In this document: positions 1 through 7,259 of the stretch, piece after piece | Numbering within the stretch: position 1 is the stretch's first letter | Layout: each line of letters starts with the position of its first letter | Assembly: GCA_024679435.1 (NCBI GenBank) | Contig: JAIBDK010000094.1 | Location: forward strand, 1-8,008 | Source: Gammaproteobacteria bacterium | GTDB lineage: Bacteria; Pseudomonadota; Gammaproteobacteria; Arenicellales; Poriferihabitantaceae | DNA: 8,008 bases | Reading direction: 5' to 3' | Translations under genes and position numbers: made by a program | Notes under the pieces: model-generated | What the model saw: the letters and a program-made list of their open reading frames with translations, nothing else | Databases searched by the model: none | Told to the model about the DNA's origin: nothing

Positions 1-941
1 AATCCTATTCCCAGCATAATACCGATAAACAGGTTTCGTCCAAGGGTTCCTGATCTTACGTTTGTAAATACGAAGGGGATGGCAAGAATAACCATCACCG
101 CAGTTGACAGCGGTAGCATGATCTTACTCCAGAAAGCCAGCTCATAGGGGTCGGTTTTTTGCTGATTATCGTTGAGGTGGCCAATGTATTTGCTTAACTG
201 CAGGAATGATAACTGGTCGGGTTTTATGAGGAATACAGAGAGTATTTGAGGGTTTACCCGTGATTCCCATTTTGCGGCCTTAGTGGATTTGCGTTCTATT
301 TTACCATCCGGTTCAACCAATGTTTGTCGAACTTTCTGGAGTAACCAATAGTCACCCTGGAATTGCCCGCGTTTTGCTCGAACCAGAGAACGCAACTGCC
401 TTTCAGGGTCGAATTCATAAACAAGCACGCGCAATAAGGTCAGGTCTGGTAATACCTCACCGATGTTGACATAGGTTTCGGAGTCACGCATCCACAAACC
501 GAAGTTAGTATGCTGTTTGATATCCTCCTGAAGTGCTTCGGCTCGGTTTCTGTGAGCCGCTGTTTCCGTATAGGGCGAAACTAGCTCACCCATGAGTATA
601 GCGGCAACGACAAAAATACCTCCCATTTTAAGTGCTGCAGATGTAATCTGAACCATGGAAACGCCACTTGCACGCATGACAATGAGCTCAGAATCGTTGG
701 CCAGCATAGAAAGCCCGATAATTGTTCCAAGAAGAGCGGCCATAGGAAACAGCTCGTAGATGGTTCTTGGAATGATAAGAATAACAAAGGAAATGGCCTG
801 AAAGAGATCATAGCTTCCCTTGCCGATGCTACCGAGCTGATCCAGAAAAGTGACAAAGGTGAACAACCCCAGTAATACCATCATTACAACCATTGTATAT
901 TGGAGGATGATTGCCCCAAGATAACGGTCAAGAATTTTCAT
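1..941 (-). CDS. lptG: LPS export ABC transporter permease LptG (3'-truncated by window edge)
   Basis: LptG is one of two inner-membrane permeases of the LptB2FG complex, which extracts lipopolysaccharide from the outer leaflet of the inner membrane and passes it via LptC to the LptA bridge. Reading leftward from the ATG at 941 gives 313 open codons up to the edge. The start MKILDRYLGA matches the family N-terminus. Hydrophobic segments lie near residues 10-33, 48-80 and 103-121, a polar periplasmic domain spans about 125-265, and a fourth membrane segment lies near 272-293. The cytoplasmic stretch SELIVMRASGVS (84-95), between the second and third segments, is the expected contact with the ATPase LptB. 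The family is usually about 355-360 residues, so roughly 40 C-terminal residues with the last two membrane segments are missing, cut by the window and not by mutation. The gene overlaps the lptF stop by one base. The position equivalent to E. coli Lys34 is Thr31 here. Confidence 0.96.
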   Translation of the reverse strand, partial: MKILDRYLGAIILQYTMVVMMVLLGLFTFVTFLDQLGSIGKGSYDLFQAISFVILIIPRTIYELFPMAALLGTIIGLSMLANDSELIVMRASGVSMVQITSAALKMGGIFVVAAILMGELVSPYTETAAHRNRAEALQEDIKQHTNFGLWMRDSETYVNIGEVLPDLTLLRVLVYEFDPERQLRSLVRAKRGQFQGDYWLLQKVRQTLVEPDGKIERKSTKAAKWESRVNPQILSVFLIKPDQLSFLQLSKYIGHLNDNQQKTDPYELAFWSKIMLPLSTAVMVILAIPFVFTNVRSGTLGRNLFIGIMLGIG

Positions 942-2026
942 CAGTTACTAAACCCGGGAAGAAGCCTCAGATTCTGGCTGCGGCGCCGGAACATATAGAT
1001 GGCGAGCGCGAGAAACATCAGGTTAACGGCCCACAGCGAAAGGTGCGGCGGCACGGTGCCCTTGCGGATAAGTGCAACCACCAGGCCCAACACATTGGAG
1101 TAAGTGAAATACACCAGCAATGCGGTAATCAACCCGGGGAAGCGAGCTTTTCTGTAGGTGATGGAAGAAAAACACAACGCAAAGATCATCAAAATGGGCA
1201 ACATTGCAATTTTAGAAAGCCGCCAGTGGAATTCCCCGATGGCTCTTCGTGAGGGCTTATCAAGCAACTGCGTAGTGGGTGTCGCCTTGGTGCTGAGGGT
1301 CATTTTGTTTGCAGCTTGCTGTTTAAGGCGAATTGCATAGGTCTCGAATTTGACGAACTCATAGTCCCTGTCGCCTGCATCCCCACGATATTGGCTGCCG
1401 TTTTTTAATACCAGAAAGTCATCGTTGGTTTTTTCGTCAACAGTTTTAAAGCCTATTGCTGCGGTGACAACTTCGTCATCCTCTTCGCCGTCTTCGTAGA
1501 CAAAAATATTTCTGAAGGTATCGGTGTCTCTGTCATAGCTTTCGACAAAGTAAACGCCATTACCTCCCCGGGTTTCGGTAAATACGCCTGGAATAATTCC
1601 GGTTGCGTCTGATCTGTTACGATACTTATGCTCGATAGATTTACCTACCTGGGCGGATAAGGGAGAGATGTACAGAGAAAATGCACCTACTGCTGTGCCC
1701 ATGATAAGTGACAGCACGATCACCGGTCGAATAAACTGAGCGATGCTAATGCCGCAGGCGGTAATTACGGTAAGTTCATTATCGCGAATCCAGCGCCCCA
1801 TTACTAAAAGCATGGAAATAAAAACGACTAGCGGAACGATGACATCCAGATAAGTCATCAGTTTTAGCAACAGCAGAATGAATACACTGTTCATTGGAAT
1901 ATCTCCCTCGGCGGCCTGGCTCAGGAAGCCCACGAGCCGAGTTACGAAGAAAATAGAAAAAAGAACAGCTGTCACCGCAGCACTGGTCTGCAGTACTTCC
2001 CTGATAAATGCGCGATGAATAATCAT
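941..2026 (-). CDS. lptF: LPS export ABC transporter permease LptF
   Basis: LptF pairs with LptG in the inner membrane to form the LPS extraction channel driven by LptB. The 361-residue protein is full length for the family. Membrane segments are visible near residues 14-38, 46-76, 98-122, 272-290, 297-320 and 328-346. A periplasmic beta-rich domain fills about 130-262, between the third and fourth segments, as in the LptF/LptG fold. The family-typical stretch EGDIPMNSV lies at 40-48, and the LptB-facing segment NELTVITACGIS at 83-94. The start MIIHRAFIRE resembles E. coli MIIIRYLVRE, which fixes the ATG at 2026. No good Shine-Dalgarno sequence precedes it; the leader is T-rich. The gene is first of an operon with lptG, whose ATG shares the final A of the lptF TGA. 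It diverges from pepA and probably uses the promoter at 2058-2087. Confidence 0.97.
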   Translation of the reverse strand: MIIHRAFIREVLQTSAAVTAVLFSIFFVTRLVGFLSQAAEGDIPMNSVFILLLLKLMTYLDVIVPLVVFISMLLVMGRWIRDNELTVITACGISIAQFIRPVIVLSLIMGTAVGAFSLYISPLSAQVGKSIEHKYRNRSDATGIIPGVFTETRGGNGVYFVESYDRDTDTFRNIFVYEDGEEDDEVVTAAIGFKTVDEKTNDDFLVLKNGSQYRGDAGDRDYEFVKFETYAIRLKQQAANKMTLSTKATPTTQLLDKPSRRAIGEFHWRLSKIAMLPILMIFALCFSSITYRKARFPGLITALLVYFTYSNVLGLVVALIRKGTVPPHLSLWAVNLMFLALAIYMFRRRSQNLRLLPGFSN

Positions 2027-2057
2027 TAAAAAATCTGTGCTTTGTTAAAAAGTCGTC

Positions 2058-2087
2058 ATTACACCCACATTTTCATTAATTTTACAA
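2058..2087 (-). promoter_or_regulatory. candidate sigma-70 promoter for lptF-lptG
   Basis: Read on the minus strand, TTGTAA (2087-2082) stands 18 bases before TGTAAT (2063-2058). These match the -35 and -10 consensus at 4 and 5 of 6 positions. Transcription would begin near 2051, giving a leader of about 25 bases. The -35 box lies on the same bases as a possible plus-strand -35 for pepA. This is a by-eye match only. Confidence 0.45.
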
Positions 2088-2109
2088 ATGACCCTGAGCT
2101 CTGGATAAC
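2081..2109 (+). promoter_or_regulatory. candidate upstream promoter for pepA
   Basis: TTTACA (2081-2086) is followed after 17 bases by GATAAC (2104-2109), matching 5 of 6 and 4 of 6 consensus positions. Its -35 covers nearly the same bases as the -35 of the lptF candidate on the other strand. The start point would be near 2116, about 100 bases before the pepA ATG. It is an alternative to, or a second promoter beside, the one at 2147-2155. Confidence 0.3.
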
Positions 2110-2146
2110 GTCATACAAACACAGGATGTGTTAATGGAGTACGGAA

Positions 2147-2155
2147 TGATAGAAT
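2147..2155 (+). promoter_or_regulatory. candidate extended -10 promoter for pepA-holC
   Basis: TGATAGAAT contains the extended -10 TG, one spacer base, and TAGAAT (5 of 6 to TATAAT). No convincing -35 lies 16-18 bases upstream, which is tolerated by extended -10 promoters. Initiation near 2162 would give a leader of about 54 bases that contains the 2171-2189 hairpin. Confidence 0.4.
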
Positions 2156-2170
2156 TGAACTAAACTTACC

Positions 2171-2189
2171 AAAATCGATACCCGATTTT
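2171..2189 (+). repeat. perfect 7-bp inverted repeat in the pepA leader
   Basis: AAAATCG (2171-2177) and CGATTTT (2183-2189) are exact reverse complements around a 5-base loop ATACC. The structure ends 16 bases before the AGAGG ribosome site of pepA. It could be an operator, a leader hairpin that stabilises the mRNA or tunes initiation, or chance in AT-rich DNA. It is too AT-rich, and lacks a separate U-run, to be called a terminator. Confidence 0.5.
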
Positions 2190-2205
2190 ACGTGAAAAAC
2201 CACCC

Positions 2206-2210
2206 AGAGG
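2206..2210 (+). promoter_or_regulatory. ribosome binding site that fixes the pepA start
   Basis: AGAGG stands five bases before the ATG at 2216, a near-ideal Shine-Dalgarno placement. It supports that ATG over the in-frame GTG at 2192, which lacks such a site and sits only two bases after the leader hairpin. Confidence 0.75.
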
Positions 2211-2215
2211 TTAAT

Positions 2216-3700
2216 ATGGAATTCTTCGGAAAAGCATTAAATATAGTTAAGCAATCATCTCAATGCCTCGTAGTGGGTGTCTATCAAGGTAAAAAACCAA
2301 AATTAACCGTTTCTGCCTCGCAACTGGACGAGGCGAGTGGAAAACAGCTGAGTAAAATTCTGGCTCAGGGAGATATGAGCGGCGCCGAAGGCTCTTCACT
2401 GATGATCTACGATCCGTTGAATATTAAGGCTCGCCGCATTTTACTGGTAGGCCTAGGTGGTGACAGGAAAACCTCGTCGGAAAGTATGCGTAAAGCAGCT
2501 TCGCTGGCAGCTAAAACCCTGAATGCACGTAACATAGCAAGTGCTGACTTTTTGCTGCTGGATGCCATTACAGATTCGGAACTGTTAACCCGGCAAGCCA
2601 GAAATATTGTTGAAGCCGTTGATGAAACTGTTTATCTCTATCAGGAAACAAAAAGCGGTAGAAAAGAGAAAAATGCACTTAGTAAGGTTAATCTGGTTAC
2701 AGATCGTAAGAGACTGTCTGCGGTAAAAGCTGGGGTTGTTCGAGGTGTCGCTGTTTCTAATGGTATCTCCTACACCAAGACGCTCTCTAATCTACCTGGA
2801 AATATTTGCACGCCGAGTTATCTTGCCCGTCAAGCAAAAGCATTGCAAAAGTCCCATGGGATTAAAACAACGGTGCTGGATGAAGCGCAGATGAAAAAAC
2901 TTAAGATGGGCTCGCTGTTATCGGTTTCCCGGGGAAGTCGGGAGCCGGCAAAATTTATTATCATGGAACATAAGGGTGGTAAAAAATCTGAAAAACCCGT
3001 TGTTTTGGTAGGCAAGGGGCTGACATTTGATGCTGGGGGCATTTCCATTAAGCCTGCAGGGGCTATGGACGAAATGAAATATGATATGTGTGGTGGCGCA
3101 AGTGTGTTCGGTACCATGATTGCTGTTTCGGAAATGAATCTGCCACTGAACGTGGTAGGGATTGTTCCCAGCAGTGAAAATCTACCCGATGGTGCCGCCA
3201 ATAAACCTGGCGATATCGTTACCAGCATGGCAGGGCTTACCATTGAGATTCTGAATACTGATGCAGAAGGAAGATTAATTCTGTGCGATGCGCTAACTTA
3301 TGCCGAGCGTTACAAACCCAGCGCAGTTGTGGATATTGCAACACTTACCGGCGCTTGCATTATTGCTCTGGGCCATCATGCGAGCGGACTGTTCAGCAAT
3401 AATGATAAATTGGCTAAAGAATTGCTTAAAGCTGGTGATTCATCTGGTGATCGAGCCTGGCAGTTGCCTATGTGGGATGATTATTCAAAACAGTTGAAAA
3501 GCAATTTTGCCGACCTCGCTAATATAGGCGGGCGAAGTGCCGGGTCGGTAACCGCGGCCTGTTTTCTCAAGCATTTTACCGAAAGTTATGACTGGGCGCA
3601 TTTGGACGTCGCCGGTACCGCCTGGAAATCTGCTGGACCCAAGGGGGCTACGGGTCGTCCGGTACCTTTGCTAGTTGAGTTTTTGTTGGGGCGATGCTGA
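2216..3700 (+). CDS. pepA: leucyl (cytosol) aminopeptidase PepA, M17 family
   Basis: PepA is a cytoplasmic two-metal aminopeptidase that removes N-terminal residues from peptides; in E. coli it forms hexamers and also acts as a DNA-binding protein in cer recombination and carAB control. The chosen start gives 494 residues beginning MEFFGKAL, like E. coli MEFSVKS (503 residues). The N-terminal domain covers about 1-165 and the catalytic domain about 170-494. All expected metal ligands are present by alignment: Lys267, Asp272, Asp290, Asp349 and Glu351. The catalytic residues Lys279 and Arg353 are also there. The M17 signature NTDAEGRL is at 347-354. The C-terminus LLGRC is a few residues shorter than in E. 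coli. An in-frame GTG eight codons upstream would add MKNHPEVN but is less likely. It diverges from lptF, and holC follows after a single base, so the two are almost certainly co-transcribed. Whether the DNA-binding role holds here cannot be judged. Confidence 0.98.
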   Translation: MEFFGKALNIVKQSSQCLVVGVYQGKKPKLTVSASQLDEASGKQLSKILAQGDMSGAEGSSLMIYDPLNIKARRILLVGLGGDRKTSSESMRKAASLAAKTLNARNIASADFLLLDAITDSELLTRQARNIVEAVDETVYLYQETKSGRKEKNALSKVNLVTDRKRLSAVKAGVVRGVAVSNGISYTKTLSNLPGNICTPSYLARQAKALQKSHGIKTTVLDEAQMKKLKMGSLLSVSRGSREPAKFIIMEHKGGKKSEKPVVLVGKGLTFDAGGISIKPAGAMDEMKYDMCGGASVFGTMIAVSEMNLPLNVVGIVPSSENLPDGAANKPGDIVTSMAGLTIEILNTDAEGRLILCDALTYAERYKPSAVVDIATLTGACIIALGHHASGLFSNNDKLAKELLKAGDSSGDRAWQLPMWDDYSKQLKSNFADLANIGGRSAGSVTAACFLKHFTESYDWAHLDVAGTAWKSAGPKGATGRPVPLLVEFLLGRC

Positions 3701-3701
3701 T

Positions 3702-4190
3702 TTGACTGAACAAATAGACTTTTACATACTGGACAATGGTAATCGGCAAGATAAGCTTTATTATGCGTGCCGCATAACAGAAAAAGCCTATGATCAGGGT
3801 TTTAAGGTTTTTATTCAATGTGACGACGCGCTCATCAGCCAGAAGATGGACAGTTTACTTTGGACTTTTTCCCGGGAAAGTTTTGTACCGCATCGCATCT
3901 GTGAAAGAGAGGAGTTGAGCTGGCAAGAATATCCTGTTCAGCTTGGCGCATTACAAATCGATAAACCTCAACATAGTGAACAGCATTCTGGTGACGGACA
4001 ATCCAATGCAAGAGTCGCCGATGTGGTGGTCAATCTTGCCGATACGCCTTCAGATGCAATTTTCGCCTTCTCCAGAATCGTGGATCTGGTCTCAGGCGAA
4101 CAAACAGACCGACTTGCAGGTCGAGAGCGATTTCGAAAGTACAGAGAAAAAGGTCATAAACCCAACACCCACAAACTGGGTCAAAAATAA
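3702..4190 (+). CDS. holC: DNA polymerase III chi subunit HolC (TTG start)
   Basis: The chi subunit joins psi (HolD) in the clamp-loader complex and contacts single-strand DNA-binding protein, linking the replisome to SSB-coated DNA. The 162-residue product begins with the typical strand IDFYILDN, resembling E. coli ATFYLLDN. Other family marks are the helix CRITEKAYDQGFKVFI (23-38), LLWTFSRESFVPH (52-64), DVVVNLAD (107-114) and the C-terminal RERFRKYREKG (141-151). No ATG lies in frame before residue 49, so TTG at 3702 is the best start; it has GGGG ten bases upstream and lies one base after the pepA stop. A TTG at 3675 inside pepA would add nine residues that do not look like the family. 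At 162 residues it is longer than the 147 of E. coli, mainly through a hydrophilic segment at about 84-104, before DVVVNLAD. Translation is probably coupled to pepA. Confidence 0.93.
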   Translation: MTEQIDFYILDNGNRQDKLYYACRITEKAYDQGFKVFIQCDDALISQKMDSLLWTFSRESFVPHRICEREELSWQEYPVQLGALQIDKPQHSEQHSGDGQSNARVADVVVNLADTPSDAIFAFSRIVDLVSGEQTDRLAGRERFRKYREKGHKPNTHKLGQK

Positions 4191-4238
4191 TTTTCTTTCA
4201 CTGCACCAGTTGGCGGAGCCATATTTATCCTAGAGAGA

Positions 4239-4295
4239 TGATGGGTGATTAAGCGCTGGTTTGGGAGAGGCAGATTAAGGTAATATCGCCCATCA
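4239..4295 (+). repeat. 11-bp inverted repeat upstream of valS
   Basis: TGATGGGTGAT (4239-4249) can pair with ATCGCCCATCA (4285-4295) at all 11 positions with one G-U wobble, enclosing a 35-base loop. It could form a stem in a holC-valS transcript or be a split binding site. There is no T-run after it, so it is not a plain intrinsic terminator. Confidence 0.5.
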
Positions 4296-4336
4296 CGGAA
4301 TTTGGTGCGTATCCCCGGTGAAGATTGGCCAGGTCT

Positions 4337-4342
4337 TATAAA
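4337..4342 (+). promoter_or_regulatory. weak -10-like box before valS
   Basis: TATAAA matches the -10 consensus at 5 of 6 positions and sits 28 bases before the valS ATG, which would give a leader of about 22 bases. The bases where a -35 should lie (around 4314-4319) are C+G-rich and do not match, so the promoter is doubtful. Confidence 0.25.
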
Positions 4343-4370
4343 TCATCCCCTTGTAAACTTTTGAGCTCTT

Positions 4371-7259
4371 ATGACAATAGATAAATCCTACAATCCTCAC
4401 GATATTGAAGCCCGATGGTATAAACATTGGGAAGAAAAAGGATACTTCGCACCATCAGAAGCAGATGGAGAATCTTATTGTATTATGATTCCGCCACCCA
4501 ATGTGACGGGCAGTTTGCATATGGGGCATGCTTTTCAGGATACGATAATGGACGCCTTGATTCGATTTAATCGAATGAAAGGTCGGAAGACTCTGTGGCA
4601 ACCCGGTATGGATCACGCGGGTATTGCAACCCAGATGGTGGTGGAGCGACTCATTAATGCGCAAGGAAAAACCCGTCATGATTATGGGCGAGAGAAATTT
4701 ATAGAAAAAGTGTGGGACTGGAAGGCGGAATCTGGAGGCACCATTACCCAGCAGCTGAGACGGATGGGCGCGTCACCAGACTGGGAACATGAAAGATTCA
4801 CCATGGATGAAGGTTTGAACAAGGCGGTGAATGAAGTTTTTGTCTCTTTGTATGACGAAGGCATTATCTACCGTGGAAAACGTCTGGTGAACTGGGATCC
4901 TGTGTTGCACACCGCTTTGTCTGACCTGGAAGTGCTTTCCGAAGAAGAAAAAGGCTCTCTTTGGCATTTAAAGTACCCATTGTCTGATTCGGATGGCTTC
5001 CTCACCGTAGCGACAACCCGTCCGGAAACGATGCTCGGCGACAGTGCTGTGGCGGTACATCCGGATGATGAGCGCTATCAAGATCTGGTTGGCAAGTTTT
5101 GCGAGTTACCTCTCACAGGCAGAAAGATTCCCATTATTGCTGACGATTATGTGGATCCTGAATTTGGATCGGGTTGTGTAAAAATTACGCCCGCTCATGA
5201 TTTCAATGATTATCAGGTTTGGCTTCGTCATCGATACAGTGAAGAAATGACGAACCAGATTCATGGTGGTTTGATTAACGTTTTTACCGATGACGCTTCC
5301 ATTCGGGATAACTATAATAACAATGACTTGGAAGAAGGGCAGCTTATTCCGGTGGCTTACGTTGGTCTGGACCGAATCAAAGCCCGGAAACGTATCATTT
5401 CTGATTTTGAGGTGCTGGGTTTAATTGAGCGAATCGATGATCATAAGCTGATGATTCCACGGGGTGATCGTTCTGGCGCAGTGGTTGAGCCCTACCTCAC
5501 CGATCAATGGTATGTCGATCTGACCCGGGATATTCAGGACGACGGACGCCCAGGAGGAAAGGCGGTAATAACAGACCCTTCCATTGATGCGGTACGATCG
5601 GGAAAAATCGAGTTTGTTCCAGAAAACTGGTCCAAAACTTATTATCAGTGGCTTGAGAATATTGAAGATTGGTGTATCTCCCGGCAGATCTGGTGGGGTC
5701 ATAGAATTCCGGCGTGGTATGATGACGAGGATAACGTGTATGTTGGCCATGACGAGAAACAGGTCAGGAACAAGTATTTTCTCGATCCCGATGTTTCCCT
5801 GAGGCAAGACGACGACGTACTCGATACCTGGTTCAGTTCAGCGTTGTGGCCCTTTTCAACTTTAGGCTGGCCTGAACAAACCGAACGCCTGAAAACATTT
5901 TATCCTACCAGTGTTCTGGTTACTGGGTTCGATATTATATTTTTCTGGGTTGCCCGAATGATTATGATGGGCACAAAATTTATGGGAGAAGTCCCTTTTA
6001 GCCAGGTTTATATTCACGGACTGGTTCGCGACGCTCATGGACAGAAGATGTCTAAGTCCAAAGGGAATGTGCTTGATCCCATTGATCTTATTGACGGTAT
6101 TAATCTTGATGCGCTGGTGAACAAACGTGTTAAGGGGATGATGCAGCCGCACCTTGAAGAAAAAATAGCTAAACAGACTCGTAAGGACTTTCCTGATGGA
6201 ATTCCAAGCTTTGGTACCGATGCCTTGCGTTTTACTTTTGCGGCATTGGCATCAAATGGTCGGGATATTAATTTTGATCTGGGAAGAATTGAAGGTTACC
6301 GGAATTTTTGCAACAAAATCTGGAATGCCGCTCGATTCGTGCAGATGAACACCGAAGGTATGGACTGTGGTCAACACGAACATCAAAGTGATCCGGTGGT
6401 GGAGCTTTCCAGTGCTGATCGATGGATGATTTCAAGGCTTCAAAAAAGTGAGCATAAAATTGATGATGCGATTGTTCGTTACCGATTCGATCATGCTGCG
6501 CAGGAAATTTACGATTTAACATGGAATTACTACTGCGATTGGTATCTGGAATTATGTAAGCCGGTTTTGAATAATCCGGACAGTGCTGCAGCTCTTCAGG
6601 TCGGGACCAGAAGGACTTTGTTGCGCGTACTGGAAACGATTCTGCGGTTGGCACATCCGATTATGCCCTTTATCACAGAAGAGATCTGGCAACGAATTGC
6701 AGAGCAAGCAGGTAAGTTAGGTGAAACCATCATGACTCAGCCATATCCCGAATCGGAACCGGATAAGATTGATGAACAGGCTGAAACTGAGATTGAATGG
6801 GTTATGGCATTCATTCTTGGGGTCAGGAAAATTCGGGGTGAAATGGATATATCACCAGGCAAGCGAGTGCCTGTTTTGCTAGCCGATGCCTCTGCTGATG
6901 ATCTTGACAAGTTGGCGGCAAATCGCGCCTGTCTTGATGTGGTGGGGAAAATTGAATCTATTAATGTGCTGGATCAGGGGCAGCAGCAGCCGGAAGCGGC
7001 CATAGCTATGTTGGGCAATATGAAATTGCTTATTCCTATGGCCGGCCTTATTGATAAGGGAGCTGAGCTCGCTCGTCTCGGAAAGCAGGCGCTTCAGATT
7101 GAAGCTGAAATTCAGAGAGTGTCAAAGAAACTGGGGAATAGCGGGTTTGTTGAGAAAGCTCCCGCAGCAGTGGTACAAAAAGAACAGCAGAAACTCGACG
7201 ATTACAAAGTGCAAAAATCCGGTATTGAGCAGCAGATTGAAAAAATTTCTGTGCTGTAA
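4371..7259 (+). CDS. valS: valyl-tRNA synthetase
   Basis: ValS charges tRNA-Val with valine in the cytoplasm and clears misactivated threonine. The 962-residue protein is close to the E. coli length of 951 and complete. It starts MTIDKSYNPHDIEARWY, like E. coli MEKTYNPQDIE. The class I catalytic motifs are both present: HMGH (HIGH) at 50-53 within PPPNVTGSLHMGHA, and KMSKS at 559-563. The editing (CP1) domain spans about 190-345 and includes TTRPETMLGD (215-224) and GCVKITPAHDFNDY. DWCISRQIWWGHRIPAWY begins at residue 433 and DVLDTWFSSALW follows before KMSKS. The anticodon-binding helical domain covers about 645-800, including CDWYLELCKPV and RLAHPIMPFITEEIWQ. The last ~75 residues form the ValS-type coiled-coil arm. 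The ribosome site is weak (GAG five bases before ATG). It lies downstream of holC in the conserved pepA-holC-valS order and converges on the epimerase gene. Confidence 0.99.
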   Translation: MTIDKSYNPHDIEARWYKHWEEKGYFAPSEADGESYCIMIPPPNVTGSLHMGHAFQDTIMDALIRFNRMKGRKTLWQPGMDHAGIATQMVVERLINAQGKTRHDYGREKFIEKVWDWKAESGGTITQQLRRMGASPDWEHERFTMDEGLNKAVNEVFVSLYDEGIIYRGKRLVNWDPVLHTALSDLEVLSEEEKGSLWHLKYPLSDSDGFLTVATTRPETMLGDSAVAVHPDDERYQDLVGKFCELPLTGRKIPIIADDYVDPEFGSGCVKITPAHDFNDYQVWLRHRYSEEMTNQIHGGLINVFTDDASIRDNYNNNDLEEGQLIPVAYVGLDRIKARKRIISDFEVLGLIERIDDHKLMIPRGDRSGAVVEPYLTDQWYVDLTRDIQDDGRPGGKAVITDPSIDAVRSGKIEFVPENWSKTYYQWLENIEDWCISRQIWWGHRIPAWYDDEDNVYVGHDEKQVRNKYFLDPDVSLRQDDDVLDTWFSSALWPFSTLGWPEQTERLKTFYPTSVLVTGFDIIFFWVARMIMMGTKFMGEVPFSQVYIHGLVRDAHGQKMSKSKGNVLDPIDLIDGINLDALVNKRVKGMMQPHLEEKIAKQTRKDFPDGIPSFGTDALRFTFAALASNGRDINFDLGRIEGYRNFCNKIWNAARFVQMNTEGMDCGQHEHQSDPVVELSSADRWMISRLQKSEHKIDDAIVRYRFDHAAQEIYDLTWNYYCDWYLELCKPVLNNPDSAAALQVGTRRTLLRVLETILRLAHPIMPFITEEIWQRIAEQAGKLGETIMTQPYPESEPDKIDEQAETEIEWVMAFILGVRKIRGEMDISPGKRVPVLLADASADDLDKLAANRACLDVVGKIESINVLDQGQQQPEAAIAMLGNMKLLIPMAGLIDKGAELARLGKQALQIEAEIQRVSKKLGNSGFVEKAPAAVVQKEQQKLDDYKVQKSGIEQQIEKISVL

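Larger units (their letters stand above)
4191..4370 (+). other. holC-valS intergenic leader region
   Basis: This 180-base gap has no recognisable gene. It holds an 11-bp inverted repeat (4239-4249 with 4285-4295), a four-codon ORF MMGD (4238-4252) after a purine-rich AGAGAG, and a -10-like TATAAA (4337-4342). No valine codons occur in the micro-ORF, which argues against classical amino-acid attenuation. No G+C-rich stem followed by a T-run was seen, so holC and valS may share some read-through transcript. Confidence 0.6.

Noticed and set aside
581..1340. Open frames antisense or out of phase within lptG and lptF (581-856, 911-1252, 1158-1340)
   Set aside because: They overlap genes with clear homology, and their translations show no family features.
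2192..2215. Eight-codon GTG-started extension of PepA
   Set aside because: The ATG at 2216 has AGAGG at ideal spacing and gives the family-like start MEF; the GTG lies right behind a hairpin and has no ribosome site.
2830..3243. 137-codon minus-strand frame inside pepA
   Set aside because: It lies opposite the metal-binding core of PepA, where codon bias readily creates long antisense frames; no supporting motif.
3943..4233. Plus-strand frame overlapping the end of holC, possible frameshift of holC
   Set aside because: The holC frame itself carries the conserved DVVVNLAD and RERFRKYREKG segments through to its stop, so there is no frameshift and the other frame is a shadow.
4191..4370. T-box or valine attenuator for valS
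   Set aside because: No specifier/antiterminator features or Val-codon leader peptide are visible, and T-boxes belong mainly to Gram-positive lineages.
5421..6654. Several 96-128 codon minus-strand frames inside valS
   Set aside because: All lie opposite conserved ValS domains and their translations are low-information shadows.
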